This document shows positions 1 to 8,181 of a stretch of DNA of 64,000 nt, piece by piece. The position numbers and the translations under genes were made by a program. The notes below the pieces were generated by a model. The model ran no database searches, was not told where the DNA came from, and saw only the letters and a list, made by a program, of their open reading frames with translations. Location of the stretch: contig JAPONQ010000067.1 of assembly GCA_026713865.1 (NCBI GenBank), positions 1 through 64,000 of the forward strand. The letters are read 5' to 3'. How positions within the stretch are numbered: position 1 is the first letter of the stretch; every line of letters starts with the position of its first letter. Source of the DNA: Chloroflexota bacterium (GTDB lineage: Bacteria; Chloroflexota; Dehalococcoidia; UBA2979).

Positions 1-829
1 CCCCGCCGGTCACGGCTCCCGCCTCTGCCAGCAGGCGCGCATGCGGGAGCAAAGGCACCTCGGCCGCCTCGATCACGAGCCGGGCCCCGCTCGCCTCCGC
101 CATCTCCGATGCGTGCCCGGCGAGGCCGAAGCCGGTGACGTCGGTGACGGCGTGCGCGCCGGCCTCGCGCGCGAGGCGTGAGGCCTCCCGGTTGAGCCGG
201 ATCATCGACTCGGTCGCGGCCTCGAGCGCCGGCTCGTGTCCCGCGATGCCGCTCTGCGCCGCCGTCAGCACCACGCCGGTCCCCACCGGCTTGGTGAGCA
301 GCAGCGCGTCACCCGGCCGCGCGCCCTGCACGCGCAGCACGGCGTCGGGATGCACGAGGCCCAGCACGGCGAGGCCGTACTTGGGCTCCTCGTCGAGGAT
401 CGTATGGCCGCCGGCGACGACGGCGCCGGCCTCCGCCACCGCCTCCGCGCCGCCGCGGAAGACCTCGGCCGGAATCGCCGGGTCCATTCCCTCCGGGAAG
501 CCAGCGATGTTCAGGCAGAGGCGGGCCTCCGCGCCCATCGCGTAGACATCGGACAGGGCGTTCGCGGCGGCGATGCGGCCGTAGAGGTAGGGGTCGTCGA
601 GCACCGGGGGAAAGAAGTCCAGCGTCTGCACAACCGCGAGATCGTCGGAGATGCGGTAGACGGCGGCGTCGTCGCCGTCTTCGAGCCCGACGAGCACGTC
701 GGGGTGCTCCCCCGGCGGAAAGAGCTGGTGCAGGGGGCGCAGGACCTGCGCCAGGGTCGCCGGACCCATTTTCCCCGCTCAGCCAGCGCAGGAGGCGAGC
801 GACGTCAGCCGAATCTGATCGCGGGTCAC
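1..829 (-). CDS. selD: Selenophosphate synthase SelD, selenocysteine-containing, C-terminus beyond window
   Basis: SelD makes selenophosphate from selenide and ATP for selenocysteine and selenouridine synthesis. Reading leftward from a GTG at 829 (GGAAG ribosome site 8 bases upstream), the protein opens with RLTSLASCAG, then an in-frame TGA at 781-779, then AGKMGP. This aligns with the SelD active-site loop, where E. coli has Cys17 followed by Lys20; here the TGA is codon 17 and Lys is codon 20. The frame then runs open to the window edge with typical SelD blocks: DDAAVY, TLDFFPPVLDDPY, GRIAAANALSDVYAMGA, GGHTILDEEPKYGLAV, LTKPVGTGV and TDVTGFGLAGH. Selenocysteine at this position is known in other SelDs. 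An in-frame ATG at 862 is an alternative start. Automated callers would begin the gene at the ATG at 769 and lose the active site. Confidence 0.93.
736..781 (-). promoter_or_regulatory. Candidate bacterial SECIS element downstream of the selD TGA
   Basis: Immediately after the TGA (781-779) the mRNA can form two hairpins inside the coding sequence. The first is GGGTC-CGGC-GACCC (767-754). The second is a 7-bp perfect stem, GGCGCAG / CTGCGCC, with a three-base GTC loop (752-736). The loops start 17 and 34 bases after the TGA, and each has a G among its first two loop bases. Both properties fit the general description of bacterial SECIS elements that bind SelB. Which hairpin is used is not determined. 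Confidence 0.6.
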
Positions 830-938
830 GGGCCACTCTTCCGTTCGCACGACGGCGCCCATGGTCGCACCGCCGGCGGGCGCTGCCTAGTCATGGCCGG
901 CCAACGGGCGCCCGCGGTACGGCGCGGGGCGTCCGCGC

Positions 939-944
939 TACCAT
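939..944 (+). promoter_or_regulatory. Possible -10 box (TACCAT) of a leaderless nth transcript
   Basis: TACCAT ends six bases before the nth ATG at 951, and no purine-rich ribosome site lies between. That is the spacing expected if transcription starts at or next to the ATG. No recognisable -35 box is present, so the call rests on the -10 box and its spacing. Confidence 0.3.
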
Positions 945-950
945 CACGCC

Positions 951-1691
951 ATGCCGCCCACCGGGGCCGACCCGCGCGACGACATCGAGGCGCCCGCATG
1001 CTATGCGCCGGCCGAGCTGATCGTGCTGCTCGACGCCGAGCACGGGCGCATCCCGCTGCGCCCCCACGGCGATCCGATGGCGGAGCTGGTGCTGACGCTC
1101 CTCTCCCAGAACACCTCCGACCATAACTCCGGGCGCGCCTTCCAGCGCCTGCTGGCTCGCTTTCCCGCGTGGGACGCGGTGCTCGGCGCGCCGACGGCCG
1201 ACGTGGAGGAGGCGATCCGGCCGGGCGGCCTCGCGCCCACGAAGGCGCCCCGTCTCCAGGCCCTGATCGCCACCGTCCGGGAGCGGACCGCCGAGCGCGG
1301 GGGGGAGCAGCCGTACGACCTGCGCTTCCTCGAGGCCCTGCCGCTCGCCGAGGCGAAGGCGTGGCTGCGCGGCCTCCCGGGCGTCGGACCGAAGACGGCG
1401 GCCTGCGTGCTCCTCTTCGCCCTCGGCCGGCCCGCCCTCCCGGTGGACACGCACGTCGAGCGAGTCTCCCGGCGCCTCGGCCTCGTCCCGCCCCGGATGC
1501 CCGTGGAGCGCCTGCACGACGAGCTCGAGGCGACTCTCGATCCGGGGTCGGTGCACGCCTTCCATGTCGACCTGATCCAGCACGGACGCCGCACCTGCCA
1601 CGCGCGGCGCCCCGCGTGCGGAAGCTGCGTGCTCAGCGCGCGGTGCCCCCGCATCGGCGTCGACGCGTCGCCCCCGGGAGGAGCCCGCTGA
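951..1691 (+). CDS. nth: Endonuclease III-family DNA glycosylase (HhH-GPD, 4Fe-4S)
   Basis: A base-excision-repair glycosylase/AP lyase of 246 residues. The helix-hairpin-helix motif LPGVGPKTAACVLL carries the catalytic lysine (Lys148), and PVDTHVERVSRRLG carries the catalytic aspartate (Asp166). The C-terminus has the complete iron-sulfur loop C-x6-C-x2-C-x5-C (Cys216, 223, 226, 232). The N-terminal 20 residues are a short extension. It is transcribed away from selD, with 121 bases between the two starts. The fold and catalytic residues are clear; the exact lesion range (endonuclease III itself or a near relative) cannot be told from sequence alone. Confidence 0.9.
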   Translation: MPPTGADPRDDIEAPACYAPAELIVLLDAEHGRIPLRPHGDPMAELVLTLLSQNTSDHNSGRAFQRLLARFPAWDAVLGAPTADVEEAIRPGGLAPTKAPRLQALIATVRERTAERGGEQPYDLRFLEALPLAEAKAWLRGLPGVGPKTAACVLLFALGRPALPVDTHVERVSRRLGLVPPRMPVERLHDELEATLDPGSVHAFHVDLIQHGRRTCHARRPACGSCVLSARCPRIGVDASPPGGAR

Positions 1692-1757
1692 CCGCCCGCC
1701 GGCCGTCAGATCGCCGGCCCGCCGGCTCAGGGCCGTGAGCACGAGCCGCCCCGCGGA

Positions 1758-1763
1758 TATAAT
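1758..1763 (+). promoter_or_regulatory. Consensus -10 box (TATAAT) ahead of the arginine operon
   Basis: A perfect TATAAT lies 35 bases upstream of the argJ start in otherwise very GC-rich DNA. The hexamer 17 bases upstream (GTGAGC) matches TTGACA poorly. Transcription would begin near 1770, leaving a short leader with a strong GGGAGGGGGG ribosome site. No ARG-box-like palindrome was seen. Confidence 0.55.
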
Positions 1764-1798
1764 CCCGGCTCGCCGGGCCGCGTAGCGGGAGGGGGGGG

Positions 1799-3061
1799 AT
1801 GACGGCTGCGCAGGAGGCGACGCCAGCGGGGAACCCCGCTCCGGGCCGCGCGGCCGCGGGCGTGACCGCGCCCGCCGGCTTCCGGGCGGGCGGCGCCTAC
1901 GCCGGCATCCGCGGCTACGGTCCCGACCCCCGGTACGATGTCGGACTGCTCGTCTCCGATGAGCCGTGCGTGGCGGCCGGCCTCTTCACGACCAACGCGG
2001 TGGTCGGGAACGCGCTCGCCTGGACCAGAGAGCGCGTGCGCGGCGACGATCGGGAGCGCATCCGGGCCGTTGTCGCCAACTCCGGAAACGCGAACACGTG
2101 GGCGGGCGAGCAGGGACCCCGCGACGCGGGGAGGATGGCCGAACTCGCGGCGGCCCGCCTCGGCCTCGCGCCCTCCGAGGTGCTCGTCGGCTCGACCGGC
2201 GTCATCGGCCGTCCGCTCCCGATGGAGCGCATCGAGCAGGGGATCGCGGCCGTCGAGCTCGGTGCCGGCCCGGGCGCGGCGACGACCTTCGCTCGCGCGA
2301 TCATGACGACCGACACGCGGCCCAAGCAGGCGGCGCGAAGCGTCGACCACGCGGGCCGCCGCTACACCGTGGGCGGCGCCGCGAAGGGCTCCGGGATGAT
2401 CCATCCCCTGCTCGCGACGATGTTCGCCTTCCTCACCACCGACGCGCCGGCGGCGCCCGGCTGGCTGGACGCGACGCTCCGGGCGGTCTCCGCCGACAGC
2501 TTCGAGATGCTCGACGTCGACATGGACAGCTCGACCTGCGACATGGTGATCGCCCTCGCGAACGGCGCGGCGGGCGGCGAGCCAATCGACGACGGTCACC
2601 CTGCGGCACCGGCCCTGGCGGCGGCGATGGCCGGCGTGGCCACAGATCTCACACGCGAACTCGCGCGCGACGGCGAAGGCGCCCGCACCCTGATCGAGGT
2701 CGTCGTGGAGGGCGCCCGGGACGCGAGCGAGGCGCGACTCGCCGCGCGGACCATCGCCTCCTCGCCGCTGGTCAAGTCGATGGTCGCCGGCCGCGACCCG
2801 AACTGGGGACGGGTCGCGATGGCCGCCGGCCGCTCGGGCGCGCGGATCGATCCGAGCCGGACGCGCATCTGGATCGCCGGACTGCCCGCCTTCGAGCACG
2901 GGGTGCCGGCCCCCACGCCGGAGCAGGCGCTGCGCGAGTCGATGGAGAGGCCCGAGGTGGTGATCCGAGCCGACCTCGGGGTCGGCTCGGCGCAGGCGAC
3001 CGCGTGGGGCTGCGATCTGACCGAGGAGTACGTGCGCATCAACGCGAGCTACACGACATGA
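1799..3061 (+). CDS. argJ: Arginine biosynthesis bifunctional protein ArgJ (glutamate N-acetyltransferase)
   Basis: ArgJ transfers the acetyl group from N-acetylornithine to glutamate, recycling acetyl units in arginine synthesis; some members also use acetyl-CoA. The 420-residue precursor has the autocleavage site IHPLLATM with nucleophile Thr207 (codon at 2417), the oxyanion-hole segment VGSTGVIG (130-137), VANSGNANTW, GRDPNWGR and the family C-terminus YVRINASYTT. The first 20 residues are a low-complexity extension. It is the first gene after the TATAAT promoter and is followed 31 bases later by argB. No argA is seen, consistent with the cyclic acetyl pathway. Confidence 0.95.
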   Translation: MTAAQEATPAGNPAPGRAAAGVTAPAGFRAGGAYAGIRGYGPDPRYDVGLLVSDEPCVAAGLFTTNAVVGNALAWTRERVRGDDRERIRAVVANSGNANTWAGEQGPRDAGRMAELAAARLGLAPSEVLVGSTGVIGRPLPMERIEQGIAAVELGAGPGAATTFARAIMTTDTRPKQAARSVDHAGRRYTVGGAAKGSGMIHPLLATMFAFLTTDAPAAPGWLDATLRAVSADSFEMLDVDMDSSTCDMVIALANGAAGGEPIDDGHPAAPALAAAMAGVATDLTRELARDGEGARTLIEVVVEGARDASEARLAARTIASSPLVKSMVAGRDPNWGRVAMAAGRSGARIDPSRTRIWIAGLPAFEHGVPAPTPEQALRESMERPEVVIRADLGVGSAQATAWGCDLTEEYVRINASYTT

Positions 3062-3092
3062 GCTCCCGCCTGCGGCGCCCGGGAGCGCGCCG

Positions 3093-3869
3093 ATGAGCGG
3101 CGCCGACGAGCGGGTCGTCGTCGTCAAGATCGGCGGCTCGACGCTCGGCGAGGAGGACACGAGCCTCGACGACATCGCGAGCCTGGCCGCCGAGGGTCGG
3201 CGTCCGCTCGTCGTGCACGGGGGCGGGGCCCTCATCACCGACTGGCTCGACCGGCTCGGCATCGAGTCGGAGTTCGTCGGGGGGCTGCGCTCGACGAGCG
3301 CGGAGGCCCTCGAGGTCGTGATCGGCGTGCTGCGCGGGACCGCCAACGCACGGCTCGTCTCCGAGCTCGCACGGCGCGGCGCCTGCGCCGTCGGCGTCTC
3401 GGGCCTCGACGCCGGGACGCTCGTCGCCGAGCGCTACGACGAGCGCCTCGGCTACGTGGGCCGCCTCACCGGCGTCGACGCCGCCCGGCTCCGGGCGCTG
3501 CTCGCGGACGGCTGCATCCCCGTGCTCGCCCCCATCGCGCTCGAGCGGCCGGCACAGCCGCTCAACGTCAACGCCGACACCGTGGCCGGCGAGGTCGCGC
3601 GCGCGCTGGGAGCGGCGTTGCTGATCTTCCTCACCGACGTCGACGGCGTGCTCGACGAGCGCGGCGCCCTGCTGCCGCAGCTCGGTGCGGAGCGGGCGGC
3701 GGCGCTGCGGGAGGCCGGTACACTCGCCGGTGGTATGCTTCCGAAGGTCGACGCATCCCTCCGGGCGGCGGGCGGAGGCTCCATCGCCGTGATCGCGAAC
3801 GGCCGTCGACGGGGCACCGTCCGCGAAATCGTGTCGGGAGCCCGCGTGGGCACGCGGCTGGGAGGTTAG
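3093..3869 (+). CDS. argB: Acetylglutamate kinase (amino acid kinase family)
   Basis: Phosphorylates N-acetylglutamate in the second committed step of arginine synthesis. The 258-residue protein has VVKIGGS at the start, the substrate loop HGGGALI, NVNADTVAGEVA, FLTDVDGVLD and GGMLPKVDAS, all typical of the family. It starts almost directly at the first beta strand and so lacks the N-terminal helix found in arginine-inhibited hexameric kinases; feedback control at this step is therefore doubtful (inference). A GGGAG ribosome site precedes the ATG. LysZ-type kinases are close relatives, but the argJ/argD neighbours favour arginine synthesis. Confidence 0.9.
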   Translation: MSGADERVVVVKIGGSTLGEEDTSLDDIASLAAEGRRPLVVHGGGALITDWLDRLGIESEFVGGLRSTSAEALEVVIGVLRGTANARLVSELARRGACAVGVSGLDAGTLVAERYDERLGYVGRLTGVDAARLRALLADGCIPVLAPIALERPAQPLNVNADTVAGEVARALGAALLIFLTDVDGVLDERGALLPQLGAERAAALREAGTLAGGMLPKVDASLRAAGGGSIAVIANGRRRGTVREIVSGARVGTRLGG

Positions 3870-3876
3870 TCGACCG

Positions 3877-6693
3877 GTGGGATTCTTCGACGACCGCGAC
3901 GACCACGGGCCGCCGCCCGACCCCTTCCGCCTCGACGATCGCGACGAGGGAACCCGCTTCCGCACCCCCTTCGCGCTGCGCTGGCTCGGCCTGGCCGCCG
4001 CCCTGCTCGTCGGCTTCGTGGCCGTGAGCGTGCTGAAGTCGCTCTACGTCGACCTGCTCTGGTTCGAATCGGTCGGCCCCGCCGCGGAGGAGAGCTACGG
4101 CAGCATCTTCCGCACGGTCGTGACCTGGCGCGTGGTGCTCTTCCTCGGGGGAGCGGCGATCACCGCGGCCGTCATCGGACTCAACATCTGGCTCGCGCTC
4201 CGCGTCGCTCCGCGGGGGCCGGAGGAGTCGTTCATCGAGGAGGTCGACGCGCAGGCGATCCGGCGCATCGTCACGGTGCTCCTGGTCGCGGCGACTCTCT
4301 TCCTCGCCGTGATCTTCGGCTCGGTGGCGGGCGGCTCCTGGGAGACGGTGCTGCGCTGGCTCAACGGTGTCGAGTTCGGCCGCACGGATCCCCAGTTCCA
4401 GCGCGACATCTCCTTCTATCTCTTCGATCTCCCGGCGTACCACCTCGCGCAGGGGTGGGTGCTCTCCCTGCTCGTCGTCTCCACGCTCGGGGCGGGCGCC
4501 GTCTACGCCCTCGCGTTCTCCCTGCAACGCTTCGTGCTGACGATCACCGCCGGCATGCGCATCCACCTCTCGGTGCTCGTGGGCCTGATCTTCCTGACGA
4601 TCGCCTGGGGAACGTTCCTCTCCATCTTCGATCTCGCCAACTCCTTCGGCGGCATCGTCTACGGCGCCACCTACACCGACGTCAACGCGAGGCTCCCCGT
4701 CCGCTACCTCCTGATCGCGCTCGCGCTCTTCGCCGGCGTCGCGACGGTGGCCAACGCGTTCCTGTCGAGCGGCTACCGGTTCCCGCTCTTCGCCTTCGGC
4801 CTGTGGGCGGCGGCCGGGCTGGTCGGCGGCGCCATCTACCCGCAGGCCGTCCAGGCCTTCACGGTCGAGCCCAACGAGCTCGAGCGCGAGGAGCGCTTCA
4901 TCGACCGCAACATCACGCTCACGCGCGTCGCCTGGGGGCTCGATGTCATCGACGAGCGGAGCTTCCCGGCGCTTCCTGCGGTCACCGAGGAGGAGATCGA
5001 GCAGAACGCCGCGACGCTCGACAACATCCGCGTCCTCGATCCGCGCCCGCTGCTCGACACCTTCAACCAGATCCAGTCGATCCGGCCCTTTTACCAGTTC
5101 ACCGACGTCGACGTGGACCGCTACGTGATCGACGGCGTGCAGCGGCAGGTGATGCTCTCGCCGCGAGAGCTGAACGTGAGCCGCGCTCTCGATCGCAACT
5201 GGACGCGCGAGCGCCTGCAGCTCACGCACGGCTTCGGCGCGGTCGTCACGCCCGTGAACGAGGTCGTGCCGGCCTCCGGCCTGCCGCAGCTGCTGATCGC
5301 CGACATCCCGCCCGCGAGCGAGATCGAGGAGATCGAGATCACCCCGGAGGGCTCCCGGATCTACTTCGGCGAGCTCACCAGGCACTACGTCGTCGTCAAC
5401 ACCAACGTGGCGGAGTTCGACTACCCGCTGGGCGAGGGGCAGAACGCCGAGACGCGCTATGAGCCCGACCGCGGGATCCGCCTCTCCTCGCTGGTTCAGC
5501 GGATGGCGCTGGCGTGGGAGCTCGGCGACACCAACCTTCTGATCTCCGGTCAGATCGGCTCCGGGTCGCGGCTGCTGATGCACCGCGACCTGCAGACCCG
5601 CATCGACAAGGTCGCGCCGTTCCTCTCGCTCGACCCCGACCCCTATCTCGTGATCGAGGACGGCCGCCTGTTCTGGATCCAGGACGCCTACACCACGTCG
5701 GGCGGCTTCCCCTACTCGGCACCGCGCGGCGACGTGAACTACATCCGCAACAGCGTCAAGGTGCTCGTCGACGCCGTGACCGGGGACATGACCTACTACC
5801 TCATCGACGAGGCGGACCCCGTGGCGCAGACGTGGGCGAAGATCTTCCCCGATCTCTTCCGGCCGGGATCGGAGATGCCGGCCTTCATGCGGGAGCACCT
5901 CCGCTACCCGGAGGGGCTCTTCCGCCTGCAGGCCGACCTCTACCTCCAGTACCACGTCACCGACCCGCAGGTCTTCTTCGTCGGCGAGGACTTCTGGAAC
6001 ATCCCGACCGAGCGCTTCCGCCAGCAGGAGCAGCAGGTCGACCCCTACTACGTCGTCATGAAGCTCCCGGGCGAGGAGCGGGAGGAGTTCGCCCTGATCC
6101 TGCCCTTCACGCCGCGCAACAAGCAGAACACCGTGGCGTGGCTGGCCGCGCGCTCCGACGGCGACGTCTACGGCACGCTCCGCTCCTACCGCTTCCCCAC
6201 CGATGACCTGGTCTTCGGACCGGCGCAGATCGAGGCGCGCATCGATCAGAACCCCGGCATCTCGCAGCAGCTCACGCTGTGGGACACGGCGGGATCCGAG
6301 GTCATCCGCGGCAACCTGCTGATGATCCCGATCGGGGAGTCATTCCTCTTCGTCGAGCCGATCTACCTGCAGGCATCAAACTCACGGCTCCCCGAGCTGA
6401 AGCGCATCGTCGTCGCGAACGGCAACGCGATCGCGATGGAGGAGACGTTCGAGCTCTCGCTCGACGTCGTGCTCGGCCGGCGCCCCTCGTCGCTCCCCGG
6501 GACCGGGACCGGGACCGTGGTCGAGCCGTCGGTTCCCAGCCCGGCCGCCCCCGCGGTACCGAGCCAGCCGCTCTCCGACGACCTGAGCGGCCTGATCGAT
6601 CAGGCGCAGGAGGCGTTCGACGCGACCGAGGCCGAGCTCGAGCGGCTGCGCGAGATTCTCGAGGCGCTTCGCCAGCTGCAGGCGGCCCCCTAG
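3877..6693 (+). CDS. UPF0182 family seven-helix membrane protein
   Basis: A large membrane protein of unknown function belonging to UPF0182, known from actinobacteria, cyanobacteria and other lineages. The 938 residues hold seven predicted membrane helices in the first third (about 36-55, 86-108, 131-152, 193-215, 231-251, 277-296, 303-321). A long soluble domain follows (about 330-870) with the family blocks LYVDLLWFESVG, FVEPIYLQ and LPELKRIVV. A Pro/Ala/Gly-rich linker comes next, containing three GGGACC DNA repeats (6499-6516), and then a short charged coiled coil. GTG start 8 bases after argB, so probably co-transcribed with argJB and argD although it has no known arginine role. Confidence 0.9.
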   Translation: MGFFDDRDDHGPPPDPFRLDDRDEGTRFRTPFALRWLGLAAALLVGFVAVSVLKSLYVDLLWFESVGPAAEESYGSIFRTVVTWRVVLFLGGAAITAAVIGLNIWLALRVAPRGPEESFIEEVDAQAIRRIVTVLLVAATLFLAVIFGSVAGGSWETVLRWLNGVEFGRTDPQFQRDISFYLFDLPAYHLAQGWVLSLLVVSTLGAGAVYALAFSLQRFVLTITAGMRIHLSVLVGLIFLTIAWGTFLSIFDLANSFGGIVYGATYTDVNARLPVRYLLIALALFAGVATVANAFLSSGYRFPLFAFGLWAAAGLVGGAIYPQAVQAFTVEPNELEREERFIDRNITLTRVAWGLDVIDERSFPALPAVTEEEIEQNAATLDNIRVLDPRPLLDTFNQIQSIRPFYQFTDVDVDRYVIDGVQRQVMLSPRELNVSRALDRNWTRERLQLTHGFGAVVTPVNEVVPASGLPQLLIADIPPASEIEEIEITPEGSRIYFGELTRHYVVVNTNVAEFDYPLGEGQNAETRYEPDRGIRLSSLVQRMALAWELGDTNLLISGQIGSGSRLLMHRDLQTRIDKVAPFLSLDPDPYLVIEDGRLFWIQDAYTTSGGFPYSAPRGDVNYIRNSVKVLVDAVTGDMTYYLIDEADPVAQTWAKIFPDLFRPGSEMPAFMREHLRYPEGLFRLQADLYLQYHVTDPQVFFVGEDFWNIPTERFRQQEQQVDPYYVVMKLPGEEREEFALILPFTPRNKQNTVAWLAARSDGDVYGTLRSYRFPTDDLVFGPAQIEARIDQNPGISQQLTLWDTAGSEVIRGNLLMIPIGESFLFVEPIYLQASNSRLPELKRIVVANGNAIAMEETFELSLDVVLGRRPSSLPGTGTGTVVEPSVPSPAAPAVPSQPLSDDLSGLIDQAQEAFDATEAELERLREILEALRQLQAAP

Positions 6694-6761
6694 GACCGCC
6701 CGGGCGGCCCGTCCCACGGCGGCCGCGCGGATCCGGCGCCCGCCAGCGGGAGGAATGCTCG

Positions 6762-7946
6762 ATGACGACGATCCGCGACCGCGAGGCCGCGCTCTATATG
6801 CAGGCGGGCCGGCGCATGCCGATCACCGTCGTGCGCGGCGCCGGCACGCGGGTCTGGGACGACGAGGGCCGCGAGTACCTGGATTTCGTCGCCGGCATCG
6901 CCACCAACACGCTCGGACACGCCGATCCGGAACTCGCGGACGTGATCGCCGCGCAGGCGCGGAGGCTGGTCCACACCTCGAACCTGGTCTATTCGCTCCC
7001 GCAGATCGAGCTCGCCGAGCTCCTGATCGCGCACTCCTGTGCCGACCGCGTCTTCTTCGTGAACTCCGGCGCCGAGGCGAACGAGACCGCGCTCAAGCTC
7101 GCCCGCAAGTGGGGGAAGATCCACCGGGACGGGGCGCACGTCGTCATCTGCGCCGAGAACGCCTTCCACGGCCGCACGCTCGCCACCATCGCGGCCACGG
7201 GAAACCCCCGCTACAGCGACCCGTTCACCCCTCTTCCCGCGGGCTTCGCGCATGTGCCCTACGACGACCTCGACGCCCTCAAGGCAGCGACCGGCGACGA
7301 GACGGTCGCCGTGATGCTCGAGCCGCTGCAGGGCGAGGGCGGGATCAACGTCCCCTCCCCCGGCTACCTCCGGGCCGTGCGCGCGTGGTGCGACGAGCAG
7401 GGACTGCTCCTGATCCTCGACGAGGTGCAGTCGGGAATGGGCCGCACCGGCACCCTCTGGGCCTACGAGCAGGAGGGAATCGAGCCCGACATCCTGACGT
7501 CGGCCAAGGCGCTCGGCGGCGGCGTCCCCGTGGGCGCCGCGCTCGCCCGCGAGCACGCCGCCGTCTTCGAGCCCGGCGACCACGGCAACACGTTCGGGGG
7601 CTCCGTGCTGGCGACGGCGGCTGCGGCGCACGTCGTGAGGCGCCTCGTCGAGGGAGGCGTGCTGGAGGCAGGCCGCGCGCGCGGGGAGCAGCTGGGCCGA
7701 TCACTCGAGAGCCTCGCCGACCGCGCCCCCGGCGTCGTCGGCGTGCGCGGGCGCGGTCTGCTGCGCGGGCTCGAACTCGAGCGCGACGTCGCTCCGGACG
7801 TGGTCGCGGCGGCCCTCGACGCCGGCCTCATCCTCAACGCGGTGCGGCCGAACGTGCTCCGGTTCATGCCGCCCCTGACCGTCACCGATGAGGAGATCGA
7901 GCGCGCCGTCTCCCTCGCCGAGCAGGCAGTCGCCGCCGCCCTCTAG
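6762..7946 (+). CDS. argD: Acetylornithine aminotransferase
   Basis: PLP enzyme of 394 residues that converts N-acetylglutamate semialdehyde to N-acetylornithine with glutamate as amino donor. Visible class-III aminotransferase motifs are NSGAEANETALKLARK, FHGRTLATIAATG, LILDEVQSGMGRTG and the PLP lysine in TSAKALGGG (Lys249). The start is fixed by a GGGAGGA ribosome site 7 bases before the ATG; upstream frame-matched sequence lies inside UPF0182. It could also serve lysine synthesis (DapC activity), as several ArgD proteins do. Confidence 0.94.
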   Translation: MTTIRDREAALYMQAGRRMPITVVRGAGTRVWDDEGREYLDFVAGIATNTLGHADPELADVIAAQARRLVHTSNLVYSLPQIELAELLIAHSCADRVFFVNSGAEANETALKLARKWGKIHRDGAHVVICAENAFHGRTLATIAATGNPRYSDPFTPLPAGFAHVPYDDLDALKAATGDETVAVMLEPLQGEGGINVPSPGYLRAVRAWCDEQGLLLILDEVQSGMGRTGTLWAYEQEGIEPDILTSAKALGGGVPVGAALAREHAAVFEPGDHGNTFGGSVLATAAAAHVVRRLVEGGVLEAGRARGEQLGRSLESLADRAPGVVGVRGRGLLRGLELERDVAPDVVAAALDAGLILNAVRPNVLRFMPPLTVTDEEIERAVSLAEQAVAAAL

Positions 7947-8181
7947 CCCCGGCCGCCCGGCGCGCGAGCTCGCGGCGGCGGCTCGCCCGCCCCCCCGCGG
8001 GATCCCCCGATGCCCGACACGCCGGCGCCGGTTGCGTGGCCACCGGGCCGGTGCGAGAGTTGATGCCCGCAGGCGACCGCGTGTGATCGGAACCGACGGC
8101 CCGCGAGGCGTGCCGGCGGAGCGGCACCGCGGCGGCGCGAGACGCGGCGAACCGGGCTCGAAAGGCGATGGAGTGGGGACG

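Noticed and set aside
736-781. Interpretation of the selD TGA as a frameshift, nonsense mutation or TGA-to-Trp recoding
   Set aside because: Sequence on both sides stays in one frame and matches SelD, the TGA sits on the known Cys/Sec position, and other genes in the window end with TGA as a stop.
309-836. Arg/Gly-rich minus-strand frame overlapping selD in a different frame
   Set aside because: The SelD frame carries all family motifs; this frame has none and is a compositional shadow.
4061-4075. GGTTCGAATC resembling a tRNA T-loop
   Set aside because: It lies inside the UPF0182 coding sequence (LLWFESVG) and no acceptor, D or anticodon arms surround it.
6499-6516. Three GGGACC repeats as a regulatory or unstable repeat tract
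   Set aside because: They are in frame and encode a Gly/Thr linker segment; only three copies.
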